A stretch of 64,000 bases of DNA, taken from positions 9,826,236 to 9,890,235 of the forward strand of contig NC_065426.1 of NCBI RefSeq assembly GCF_024362695.1, in the 5' to 3' direction. The notes under the pieces were generated by a model that worked only from the letters and a program-made list of their open reading frames with translations, did no database searches and was not told where the DNA came from. The stretch comes from Pectinophora gossypiella. Its lineage: Eukaryota > Arthropoda > Insecta > Lepidoptera > Gelechiidae. The position numbers and the translations under genes are program-made. This document shows, piece by piece, positions 45,663-58,200 of this stretch; positions within the stretch are counted from its first letter, which is position 1, and every line of letters starts with the position of its first letter.

Positions 45663-45870
45663 TCATCATCATCTTCCTAGCGTTATCCCGTTTTTACAGG
45701 GTCCGCTTACCTAACCTGAAGATTTGACGGGTCCGGTTTTTTATAGAAGCGACTGCCAGTCTGACTTCCAACCCGCGAAGGGAAAATCAGCCCAGTACAG
45801 GTTAGGTCACATACCTCCGAAGATGTATTTCTCGGGAATGTGGGTTTCCTCACGATGTTTACCAACACTA
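45663..45870 (-). mobile_element. SINE-D tail
   Basis: CATCATCATCTTCCTAGCG, TTATAGAAGCGACTGCCAGT and AGGTTAGGTCACATACCTCC in reverse orientation. Head absent. Confidence 0.7.
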
Positions 45871-45899
45871 TAGATATAATGTAGTTAATATGCACTGGT

Positions 45900-46620
45900 T
45901 ATACAAATTCGTCACCGACCAACTTAATTTGACAAGATTAAAACTATCTCCATCTCTCTCTTGCACGTATTGTAAGTGAAGGACGACACTAGTTTAAAAG
46001 TTGTCAAACTAAAATTAGGTTAAGTTTGTGTGCGCCCGAATAGGCAGGCGCCATTATCATTATCTCCCCACCATATATCCAGTTTTATACCAGGAATACG
46101 CGTACACTACTTGGTCCTGGTTGGTTGGTTGGTGTGCTGCCGCCAAAGGATGTTTTTCGGGGTACCGAACAGAGCATAGTACCCCGCTAGTCACGAGTTG
46201 TCAGTGTGACTAGGGATCGACGATCCTACAGTGTTGTGTTGGAAGTTGTATATATGCGTCTTGCTGTGTAAACTTCGATATCGCGTTTCACGACTGCTTG
46301 AAGACTGCATTATTGAATGTGGCGCCATCTGCTGCATGTGAGCGGAACTAGGTGGCCAAATAGTTGGGTCCGCCACAGGGAGCGCTAAAACCTCTCATCT
46401 GATAAGTAACGTGTGTTTAGTACCCACTAAGACTTAATAATACTTTCAATATATTGAGAATGTGTGCGAGTTTCCACTGTCTGTAGTGTTCTTTAAACGT
46501 CAGTATTTAAAATTAACATGATCTAACAAAAACGACTAATATCAAAAATATTTAGCTATGCAGGCTATGTGAATTATGTGATATAATACACTTTTGGATA
46601 CCTCATAATATTTACCAACT
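45900..46620. other. Intergenic, nothing recognised
   Basis: Slightly less AT-rich. Two adjacent open frames of about 61 codons have no protein features. Confidence 0.4.
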
Positions 46621-46621
46621 A

Positions 46622-47005
46622 TACAGGCTATTAGTGACATCTTATCGAATACTGAGGGGGATGATTCAGACCACGATTCTGAGTTAGTATCAAGTGGAAT
46701 TTTCCGTCGCAAAATTCATATTTTCTTTTTGTTTTTTAAATTATTTTCAATTCTATACTTTTGCGATGGAAAATTCTACTTGATATTAATTCAGAATAAT
46801 GAGCTGAATCATCCTCCTCAGTATTCATTTCGATGTCACTTACACCCCATACAAGTACATACTAGTAGCCATACAAGTACACGTGGGTGTTAGTGACAGC
46901 GTAACAAATACTCAGGTGGAAGATCCAGACTATGATTCTGAGTTGAATCAAGTGGATTTTGTATACTTTTGTGGCGGGAAATTCTACTTGATAACTGTGC
47001 GAGGG
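46622..47005. mobile_element. MITE-1 tandem pair, second unit decayed
   Basis: First unit about 46622-46850, linker with ACAAGTACATACTAGTAGCC, and a shortened second unit to about 47005. Confidence 0.7.
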
Positions 47006-47589
47006 TGTCTTGAAGTGTTTGTTGTCGCCAGCTGAGTGGCCGCCTCTATAGGTAGAGTCATGGCATAAGAAGTCCAGGTATGCTCAATCCTATGACAAGC
47101 CGCCATTGCTAGCCCATTGATGGCGTAAGTCTTATCATTGTGTTACTATTAAATTGGTATCTCCAACATTCCGAGGACGTCAATTTTATTATTGAAAATT
47201 AAGTAAATTACTGACTAAAATATATTATTTAATTACTATTACTTGTCACATATATAAAAATCATTAGAACTGTAAGTAAATCTCTTTAAATATAAAAACA
47301 TTGGTCGCGGGTTATTTATTTTTTACAAAATGGCAATGCAGGGTGGGATGACGTCGGCTGGGCTAACCTTGAAATGTTAGCTGTCACTTTTGAGCGGGTC
47401 GTCAGGATCGCACATTACGTCTTTCGAAACTTTTCTGACAACTTCATTGTATACAACTGTATCAACTCAAGTTTATCTTGTTTTATCTATGTTACTCATA
47501 GTAAATACTATAATGGTCTCCAAGCCACAATGAATGACTTTCCCGGCCACGCTCCCCAAAAAATATTGAATTAGCGCTGTATAATTTTA

Positions 47590-48066
47590 TCGTGATAATT
47601 ACCTATTTTCTCATTGCATACATAATCATTTAAAATTATAAAGCAATGGCAGAAGTCTACATAAAAATAATTGTTGCTTGATATTTCGATCAAATATGTA
47701 TAGAATTAGGCACGTTAAGCCGTTGGTCCCGGCTGCATTAGCGGTCGTTAATAACCATCAATCCGCACTGGGCCCGCGTGATGGTTTAAGGCCCGATCTC
47801 CCTATCCATCCATAGGGAAGGCCCGTGCCCCAGCAGTGGGAGCGTTAATGGGCTGATGATGATGATGATGTATAGAATTATGTTGCTATATTGCTCCTCT
47901 TTGTTTTGATCAGAATAATGGGCGGAAGATGTGTTGTGCCTGGGTGTAAGGGTTATCATTTTTACCCAAAAACGTAAAAAGATGCATATGTCTGTTATCC
48001 ATGAAATTAAGGTTAAACGAAGGTAAGGTTTTACAGCACCATCTATTTTTACGAGGAACGTGGCAT
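47590..48066 (+). mobile_element. THAP-like repeat, copy 2, split by a SINE-B
   Basis: Blocks match 1060-1411. At 47918-47977 a short ORF codes MGGRCVVPGCKGYHFYPKT, the expected look of a THAP N-terminus (Cys-x4-Cys, then Phe-x-Pro-Lys). A GTAAGG donor-like site follows at about 48023. A SINE-B (47709-47870) interrupts it. Confidence 0.55.
47709..47870 (+). mobile_element. SINE-B, 5'-truncated, with TSD
   Basis: Begins inside the shared core (GCACGTTAAGCCGTTGGTCC) and ends in a GAT run. TATAGAATTA at 47699-47708 and 47871-47880. The sister repeat at 1183-1192 has the same target once (TATAGAATTA), showing the empty site. Confidence 0.88.
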
Positions 48067-48294
48067 GGAAAAACCCTCACTAATATTTTTTCATGAAAAT
48101 GTCGTAAGTAGCAAACAATTAAACACAGCTACTTCATTACAAGTAATATTTATCGTGATTACATTATTTTTGTAATAAAAATAATTATTAATAAAGATAA
48201 AATAATTATATTTACAAAGCGCCGCCTGCGACTTCAAATTGATGTGCCCGGGTGAATGTGCTGCGATCTGAAACAATTATAAACATTGTATTTC

Positions 48295-48711
48295 ACTACA
48301 TAGTATAAAACAAAGTCGCTTTTTCTGTCCCTATTATATCCCTATGTACGGTCACGAGCATTAATATGTATACACTTTGGTACCATGTCACATTAACTTT
48401 TTTGACAAATTGAACTGTAAGTCTCACTAAATGTCAAATATGTTAGTGCGACAGACTCCTAAAGTGGGTACATTATATTGCTCATGACTGTACGTTTAAA
48501 ACTTTAAAACTACGCAACGGATTTTGATGCGGTTTTTTAAAATATATAGAGTGATTCAAGAGGAAGGTTTATATGTGTAAATAATATCCATTAAATAGTG
48601 GAGAATACTGTTTTTTTTGAGGATTTTAATGTGATTTACGAAATAATTTCATTTTTTCCTCAGCATTGCACCCGAGCGAAGCCGGGGCGGGTCGCAAGCA
48701 AAAAAAACTAA
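48295..48711 (+). mobile_element. Helitron-like repeat with MITE-2 inside
   Basis: Starts CACTACATAGTATAAAACA and ends CGGGGCGGGTCGCAAG. It is the relative of 10316-10868 without the LINE-T. Confidence 0.6.
48349..48490 (+). mobile_element. MITE-2 nested, TA duplication
   Basis: Inserted at CCCTATG-TA-C of the Helitron-like repeat; the sister copy (about 10825 in reverse) has this site uninterrupted, so the duplicated TA is directly visible. Confidence 0.85.
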
Positions 48712-48774
48712 TTACAGTTCAATCTTTAGTATTTCACATGAGTCATCGATTCACTGCTGGACATAGGCCTCTCC

Positions 48775-49210
48775 CAAGGTCAGTAATTCTGGGAGCCAGT
48801 CAGTGAGTCATTCAGTGAATCAGTCACTCTGTTGGTCAGTGAGTCAGATAGACAGTCAGTCAGTAAATCAGTGAGTCGGTCAGTCAGTCAGACAGTGAGT
48901 CAGTCAGACAGTGAGTAAGTTAGTCAGACAGTGAGTCGGTCAGTCAGACAGTGAGTTGGTCAGTCAGACAGTGAGTCGGTCAGTCAGACAGTGAGTAAGT
49001 CACTCAGACAGTAAGTCAGTGAGACAGTGAGTCAGTCAGCCAGACAGTGAGTAAGCCACTCAGACAGTAAGTCAGTGAGACAGTGAGGCGGTCAGTGAGA
49101 CAGTGAGGCGGTCAGTGAGACAGTGAGTCGGTCAGTCAGACAGTGAGTAAGTCACTCAGACAGTGAGTCAGTGAGACAGTGAGTGGGTCAGTCAGACAGT
49201 GAGCGAGTGA
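48775..49210 (+). repeat. GTCAGTCAGACAGTGA minisatellite
   Basis: About 430 bp of degenerate 16- to 20-bp units built from GTCA, GTCAGACA and GTGA blocks, ending 20 bp below the INCENP stop codon. In the INCENP transcript it reads as tandem TCACTGTCTGACTGAC. It is therefore expected in the 3' UTR unless the message is cleaved very early. Confidence 0.9.
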
Positions 49211-49229
49211 GTGTGTGTGGTGCATACGT

Positions 49230-52200
49230 TCACTCTGCGAGCGGCGGCAGCCTGGGCGGCGTGCGCCAGACGGCGGAGGAGGTGCGCTTGAGGCGCGCGC
49301 GCTCGATGTTGGGGAAGATCTCGCGCAGGTCGGGGCTGTGCACGCGCACCGAGAACAGCGCGTCGATGTGCTGCGGCGGCACCGACGACTGCGCCACCAG
49401 CGCCAGCTTGCGGGCCTGGGGCGCACGAGAGGGTTAAACCAGTGCCATACAAATAGGAATAATACACATAATAGAACCGCAATTCTCCGCTCCCCACCAG
49501 CGGCTGAGCTAGGTTTATAATGCATATAGGCACAGGCCTCCCCTCAATCGACCGGAGGGGGTATGGAGCATACTCCACCACGCTGCTCCAATGCGGGTGG
49601 AGGTGTTTGTGTGACCAACGGCTTAACGTGCCCTCCGAAGCACGGAATCATCTTACTTTTTCGGACAATCAGGTGATTCAAGCCTGAAAAGTCCTTACCA
49701 TACAAAGGACAGTCCCACAAAGTGATTTCGACAATGTCCCCATCGAGAATCGAACTCGGACCTCCAGATCGTGAGCGTCACTATTCTAATTACGTAGCGT
49801 TTTACATGGTACAGTTAGTTACCTTAGAAGAGCTCCAAGCAGGCACGGGTCGCTGCACGGGCTCCTCATCTTCATCAGAGTTGAGGTACTGGAACCCGTC
49901 ACACATGTAGACCGGCTCCATGGGATAGTAGCCCGGGGTGCCGGGGGTCTTGAGCGGGGTGTGCACTGTGAGGTGGACGTTGGGGTTTACTTAACAAATA
50001 ATTTATTGCGCACACAGGAATAGGCTATTTGACAACCTAGTCAAATGAGGATTAGCAGATCGTAGGGGGTGTAATTCTATTATCCTTCAGCAGCTCAGAA
50101 GCAATCAGAAATCGACTTCAAATTGAGAATGTACTCACGTTTATCGCTCATATGCTTCATCTTCTGTTTCTCCATGTATTCCTTCTGTCTCTTCTCTATC
50201 TCCTTCGCCATTAGCGCCGCTTCCTTCTTCATTCTGAAAAAAAAAAATAACATTAATAAGAATAAGAATGAAATAAATTTATTGTCAGTAACAATTTACA
50301 ATTGCTATAAGAACTAGGTCATTATAAATATTACGAATACGGGCAAAAGGTAATGGCTCAGCTTGTGATGTGATGGAGCCTTGCTATTGCGCCACCCAGC
50401 GCTGGTTTTCAGTCATTTCCTCTTCCTGGGATATTGTGCGGAAGTAATTGTCAATAATTCAAATTATATTGTTAAGCACATAATAACGGGTTCTTACCGC
50501 GTTAAAATGGGGATATGAGACTCCCGATATTTCGACACTGTTGCAAGTGCCATGATCACGGGATGACTGATGAGATTGGAGTGGAGTAGGTAGATCCATA
50601 ATTTTCTACGGGCAGACATATCTGTCTACCCTCTTTCTTTGCCGCTTGTTTATGTTTTTGATATCGGAATGTTCGGAACCATCTGAACTCGCACCAAACT
50701 CACTACGACAAACCGCACTCACTGTGTCCTCACGTTTTTTCACCACATCGGGAGTCTCATATCCCCATTTAAACGCGGTAAGAACCCGTTATTATGTGCT
50801 TTAATTATGATAATAACCGCGTAAACTTAAAACAATGTATATATTGTTAATAATTATAACCTATTCCTGTGTATAGTATATCTCTTACCAACTTAATGTA
50901 CCCATATCTACAAGTAAATGTCTGATTTCTGACTTACGCCTCAGCCTCTTCCAGCTGCTTCCTCCTAGCGGCATCAGCCTTCTTCTGTTCCTCTGCTAGT
51001 CGAGCGTGTCTCGCTTGTTCCTCCGCCCGTCTGCGTTCTTCTGTCTCCGCTACTTTCCGCGCTAGTTCTTGCTTTTTCTATAACGAAAGAAGAAAACATT
51101 AGTGCATTTGACTCCCCACCAGCGGCTGAGCTAGGTTTACCTCACCCCCTCGGTCTTACTTTAGTCTTCAATCGTATGGGCGTCAGACGTCACACACACA
51201 TATACGCGTGTACGGTAATGTCAATGTGTAGTGTCTGTGTTACGACGAAACGTGGTTTTTTTGTACGAATTATCCAGGTATGATGATGGATAAATACAGG
51301 GTGTTAGTGACATCGTTACGAATACTAAGGGGGATGATTCAGATCATGATTCCGAGTTGACATCAAGTGGAATTTTCCGTCGCCAAATTTATGGTGTTAG
51401 TGACACCGGTGACATCGTAATGATTACTGAGGGGGATGATACAGAGCACGATTCTGAGGTGTATTGAAATGGAATTTCCTGTCGGAATATTTATGGAAAT
51501 TTTAGTTTTTTTTTTTATTTATATTCCGTTCCATACCTTTGCGACGGAAAAACCACTTGATATCAACCCAGAATTATGGTCTGTATAACCCCCCCCCCCA
51601 GCATTTGTTACGATGTTTCCAACACCATATCTACTTGCGTGGCTACTTGTATGTACTGGTACAGGGTGTAAGTGATATCGTAACAAATACTAAGGAGGAT
51701 GATTTCGAGTTAATATCAAGTAGAATTTTCCGCTTGATATTAACTCTGAATCATGGTCTGAATCATCCCCCTCAGTAATCGTTACGATGTCATTAACAAC
51801 TGTATTATGCTCCTCATGCTCCAACACAGATACTCACCCTCTCGACCTCTTTCAGCCTCTCCAGCTTGCCCTGGTCTGCGTGCAGTTGTTTCTCCATCCT
51901 GTCCTTGGCAGCCGCTTCCATGGCCAGTCTCCTCTCTCTCTCGGCCGCTTCACGAGCCGCGGCCGCGTTTGCCATCTTCTCTTCGCGTTTTCTAGAAGTT
52001 TAATTTTGTTTTACCGGAACCTTATAAATGTAAAATGTATTTTTTTTTTCATTTTTGTGCCCAAGCATGCGATCGGTCGACTGACCATAAGCAGCTCTGA
52101 TGGTTTGGTTTTAGTGGCGTGCAGGACAGGCCCCGTCATTAGAAGGCTGCCTTCATTACTATACACATATGGGATAACATACTGTGCTACTGTATGTTAT

Positions 52201-55200
52201 CCCATATGTGCATCCTTTTGAGGCGTCTCATATAGTGGTTGTCACTTAAACTCCGGGCCAGTTTGTTTTGGTGATGAGTAATTCGATCTCTGTATAGCCT
52301 TGTGGTGGTGGCGATTTCTTGCTTAACTGTCCTCATTCCAAGGTACTCGTGAAGTTCGTCCATGCGAGTGAACCAAAGTAAAATGTTTTAATGTATATGA
52401 TGTGGTTGTACTTTATAAATAAATAGTTTGAGACGGCGTCTGCAGGAACTGGAGGTCACGGTTCGAATCCCGGTGGAGAACGAACTTAAAGTTCTTCTTC
52501 TATCGTGTGGGTTGTGAGGTGGAGTACCAACCTCATCACCCCTGGTGTAAGGGTTACTATTGAGCCGCCAAAGGCCCCTGACATGGCAGTAAGTGGTGGT
52601 GGAAGTAAGATGAACTTATAGTTTAATATGCACGTATTTACAACACGGTTCAGACGCTTTTTTTTTAGAAAAGCTCTTTAGAAACGTGAGTCTATTTGTA
52701 TATAGGATGTCAGTGGTCATCTAGCTGAGAAAATAGGTCATCAACTTACTTCTTCTGCAACTCCCTCTTAGCCTCCAACATGGCTTCCTTCTTCTTCCTC
52801 GCGTCTTCTTTCTCCTTCTTTAACGATTCTTCTGCCGCCTCCTTGTGTCTCGATAGCGCACTTAGTTTGGAGGTAGACGCCGGCTGGTGCGCCTTGGGGA
52901 CGGGGATCGCTCGGGGTTTCGACGCTGAGCTTGATACCTGGAGAGGAAGTGGAGAATTTCTTGTCTTATACGTTGTTTGAGGTTTACATAACATTACTTC
53001 ACGACTGTATCCCAATTAGGGTAGTCAAAGGTATAACCTTCGTAAGATGAACTAAGAACCCACACCTCACCGACCTTTCTGTTAGACCAGCGACCTTTCA
53101 GTTAGTGAAAACTGCACTTTAGATAAATTAACTAATTGGTGCAAGTCCGGTACCAGTTTAAGAACCACAAGACCATAGTCATCATCACTAATTTAAGGGT
53201 CACGCTCTTGTCGGCGTAGCATTCTCTATTCTTCTCTATCAAAGGCCAATTCCTTCACTTCCTTATGCGACACGACGTTCACCTTCTCTTTGATCTGTTC
53301 CATGTAAGCTCTTCTTGGTCTTCCCCTTACTCTCTTTCCGTGAACCTTTCCTTCTTGTTTTTAATAAATACCATACCAAGACCATTGACCATAAAACCAT
53401 ACACGACCATACCAAACCCAAGACCATAATGAATGATGCATTGTTTTAAGTTTACGCGGTTATTATCATAATTAAAACACATAATAACGGGTGCTTACCG
53501 CGTTTACAGCAGAGATAAGAACCCGTTATTATGTGTTTCAATTATGATAATGAATGATGGTCTAAGACTATAGTGGAATAGTCCACTATAGTCTTAAACT
53601 ATGGAATATCCGAGTCCATACAATGACATACTGGGAAGGTGTCATACCTGAGGTGGTTTCCCGTTGAAGATCATGTTGTTCATCTTGTTGAGGGTTTCCT
53701 GTGACAGGACTGGCTTGATCATCTTGTCTGGTGGCGTGACGTTGTCTTGGTCCTCCTGTGAACACAATTTTATTCTCAATATCAATTACATACAGGGTGT
53801 TAGTGACATCGTAACGAATACCGAGGGGGATAATTCAGACCATGATTCAGAGTTGATATCAAGTGGAATTTTCCGTCGCAAAATCAATGTTTTTTTTTTT
53901 TTCGAATATTTCATTTTGTTTTTAATTCTATACCATTGCGATGGAAAATTCCACTTGATATTAACTCAGAATAATGAGCTGAATCATGCCTCTTAGTAAT
54001 CGTTACGATGTGCAAGTACGTACTAGTTTGGTAGCCATACAAGTACCTATGGTTGATAGTGACACCGTAACGAATACTGAGGGGAATGATTCAGACCATA
54101 ATTCTGAGTCGATATCAAGTGGAATTCTCTGTCAGAAAATTCATTTTCAGTTTCATACTTTTGCGACGGAAAATTCCACTTGATAACTACTAAGAATGGT
54201 GTGAATTATCCCTCAAAGTTTTCGTTACGATGTCACTGTACATGTATAATCACATTAAACAAATTACATACTATTTTGGCCATCGCTCGCGTTTTAGTCC
54301 GTGTAGTTCTGGCGGCTAGTTCCTCGAATTGTTGCACCTTTTCTTTCACAGCAGACCTGAAAACGAATATTTAGCAATCAATAACATAAGTTTTCAGTTA
54401 CCCGATCTAATAAATGTTGGAACGATATTCCACCGCCCCTTCGCAAGCTTACTTCCAAAATTACTTTTAAGGTGAAATATAAGGAATATCTTCTTAATAT
54501 TCAGAAAAACGTCGGTAACTGAACTTTATACTAATTTCATAATTATGTTATACACACCTACTTGTCATATATTGTTTACGAATCTCTCTCGTTATCTGTT
54601 TATCTGTGGCTTTTATTTTACACATCTGTTTATTTGTCGTATGTATTATGTATACTTTAACCCCTTGGCATACTATCTACCTTTGACTAATACTTTCATA
54701 TTTTTCGTAATCCCTTAATTCATAATATATTTTCTTTATAATTATATTTGCTTATTTTCTTATTTATTGTAAGTAAATCCCGACACTTTTTGTTGGCACG
54801 ATAGTTCAAAGTATTTATAAGCGTAACTTAGGTACTGGCAGAATATCAGTGTTGCTAAGTGGTATTTCTACTATCCTTCGCAACAACATGCTGAGTCAGT
54901 CCCTTTTCCCTGGCAGTGTATTTTTGATTTGTATACTTATCTTTATCTTCTCTACTATTGTACTGCACTGTTTTGGGAATAAAGTTATTCTATTCTATTC
55001 TACATAAGGCCACAAAAACGGAAGCCGTGGTATCTATCCCGCGTGGTAGGACGCTTGCCTCTCACGTTGAGAGGCCTTACCAATGCCTAACAGGCCTAAA
55101 CCAATGATCATAAATGATTATCACGTGCACAGCGGTGAAGGAAAACATCGTGAGGAAACCCACATTCCCGAGCAATGCATTTTCAGAGGTATGTGACCTA

Positions 55201-58200
55201 ACCTATCAAGTCCAGCTTACGACATCGTATCAACAGTGGCTGCAAGTTGTCTTTGATTACTTGTGGCTCTGCCCACCCCATTAGGGATTACGGGCGTAAG
55301 TTTATGTATGTATGTGACCTAACCTGTATTGGGCTGGTTTTCCCTTCGTGACTTGCTGATTTCCAAAGAAAACTTTATTTAGTTAGTAATATTGAAGACT
55401 TTTGTTTCCTTTCTAAAAATATTTTGTTTTAATTAACCTTACTATCAACAAGCAGTTTTCATCATTTTCAGCCATTCTAAATTTTTTTTATGAACTAGAC
55501 ATTTCGGTGGATTTTGCAATCTCGAGTTCAAATTCAAAAATATCTTTATCCAGTAGGTAACACTTCGAATCGTCAATTTTTACATAACGACCGTCTCATC
55601 CACCTAAAACTACTGCAGCTTCTCACAACCTGTACAGCCGGTGAAAAGAAGCTGCAAGAAAAACTTCGTCGAGATTGCACTCCTTGGAGTCGATGCAATT
55701 GTTATTAAGAATACTCACGTAGCTTGAGTTTGTGGTACCGGCTTCGGTGGAGTGTGTACCTCACTCTCGCTGCCGTCGTCAGTTAGCAGGGAGTTGTCGT
55801 CTGTCATGTTCGCTGGTTTAGCTTCTGGAGAATAAAAGATGACATAATTTTAAAACTTGCGCTGAGCTATGACCGTTTTGCGCTGCTGCAGCACACATAC
55901 GGTCACGAGCATCAATATGCATTCACTTTGGTACCATGTCACATTGACTTTTTTGACAAATTGAATTGTAAGTCTCACTAAATGTCAAATATGTTAGTGC
56001 GACAGAGTCCTAAAGTGGATACATTATATTGCTCATGACTGAACCTGGCGTGTGTTAAATATTTTGTATGTGATGTGTATTGTTGTGACTTTAGACCAAA
56101 TAAATGATTTATCTATTTTAAAATCACTGTGGTCCTGAAGTAAGGTAAAACACCTTCCCAGTATGTCATTGTAAGGACTCAGATATTCCGTAGACTTTAT
56201 TTTATTTTTAAAGTCACTGTGGTCCTGTGGTAGATCGAATTCCTTCTCAAACGGGAAGCGCCGCTTCGAATCCCGGTACCGGACTTACATCATTGAGGTA
56301 TTAATTTATACTTAGTACGGTCACGAGCAATAATACCAATTCACATTCAATTGGTACCATGTCACATTAACTTTTTTGACAAATTGTACTGTAAGTCACA
56401 CTAAATGTCAAATATGTTAGTGCGACAGAGTCCTAAAGTGGGTACATTATATTGCTCATGTCATGACTGTACAGGGGGGTTAAAAAGGCCACATAGAAGC
56501 AATTCACCTAAAAAAGCAATATTTCAATTGACAAGACCATTGACAAGAAACTGCAACAGAAACACATCTTTTAAATCAATGAGGGTATAATTACAAGTTA
56601 TTTAATAACTGGAGGGACATATTTATTCCAGACATTTTTATCATTTAGGTAATCATTAATCTTATAATAAGCTTTTTTACATAAAGTAAGCTTCACATGA
56701 GCTTTAAATTTGTTCCTGACAAATTCAAAATATTATCTGGTATTGAGGAGCTCGCTGGCGCAGCGGTAAACGCGCTCGGTCTGCGATTGTTGCAGTTAAG
56801 CAACTTTCGCAAAGGCCGGTCATAGGATGGGTGACCACAAAAAAAAAACAGTTTTCGTCTCGAGCTCCTCCGTGCTTCGGAAGGCACGTTAAGCCGTTGA
56901 TCCCGGCTGCATTAGCAGTCGTTAATAACCACCAATCGGCACTGGGCCCGCGTGATGGTTTAAGGCCCGATCTCCCTATCCATCCATAGGAAGGCCCTCG
57001 CCCCAGCAGTGGGGACGTTAATGGGATGATGATGATCTGGTATTTTATTGTAAAAAATGTGATTGGTTTCCCTCTTGCCTTCCGCCCAAAGAATACTTTA
57101 AATGTACAAAATCCTTTAAATAGAGGCCTTGGGGAGTACTTACCTTTTTCAATGACGACGGTTGCATCATTAATATTAGCCTTTTCAATCACCATGGTCT
57201 CCCTGGTACACGCTTCAATCACCATCGTCTCGTTAACACGCTGAAAACAGAAAAACGATTGATCAATCGATCAACCTGCATATCGTAGCCTTATAGTGAA
57301 AAGTAGTAACCGGGCCAACGGCTTAACGTGCCTTCCGAAGCACGGATCGTGTTACTTTCGGTCAATCAGGTGATCAGCCTGTAATGTCCTAACCAAACTA
57401 GGGATCACAGAGTGATTTTTGTGATATGTCCCCACCGGGATTCGAACCCAGGACCTTCGGATTGTGAGCCCAATGCTCAACCACTGGACCAGGGAGACTG
57501 TCTATTTATTTACTTTTATAATTTTACATGACAATTTAAAACCAGACTTATAATAAAATACAAGTTACAAAAGTATGCAAATATAATGCACAGAAATTAC
57601 GACAATCTGCTCCAAAATATGGTTTGCAGTGTCATTCCCTAAAGGCCTCGGCCTGTGGTAGGACTAGTCACATAGGTGCATCTTATACGAGCAGTTACGT
57701 TATGATTTATGTATGTTAGGATTTCAATACTCACAATACTCTGTGGTGTTACCGGCGCATGGCTGTATACCCCGTTAGGTAACACCATAGTTTTGTCCAT
57801 ATCATTGTTGAGCGTAACGGTAACATTCATATTCTGCGTTATCACTTGAGTTTCATTTAAAGTATTCGGTTTACCATCCACATTATCATTGGAACTCTGT
57901 CGTTTTGAATTCTGTTGTTTCTCTTTCAAAGTTTGTTGTTTTTCTTTCAAAGTCTGTTCTTTCTCTTTCAAAGTCTGTTGTTTGGTCTTTTTGTTGTCGT
58001 CATCTGTTTTTTGTGTCTTTTTATTGTTTTTGGGTTTTTGTAGGACTGGCGAGTCGGGTTGTGATATCCTCTCTTCTTTTGTCGATATTTGTGTCGTCGT
58101 ATTTATTTCTTGTATTTCTTTTTGTTGTTCCTCCACTTTTTGGGCTTCCTTTTCACTGTAAATGAATGTTTTATTAATTTCACTGTATTATAAACAGTCA

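Noticed and set aside
48775..49210. CRISPR-like regular repeats
   Set aside because: Units are degenerate, adjacent with no unique spacers, and the genome is eukaryotic; this is a minisatellite.
49136..49581. Four long overlapping ORFs on both strands
   Set aside because: They are GC-rich frames over the last INCENP exon and the minisatellite; only the frame ending RTSSAVW...LAE is conserved.
57889..58165. Hydrophobic Phe/Ser/Cys-rich plus-strand ORFs resembling membrane proteins
   Set aside because: They are the antisense of the Lys/Gln/Glu-rich INCENP exon 57735-58155.
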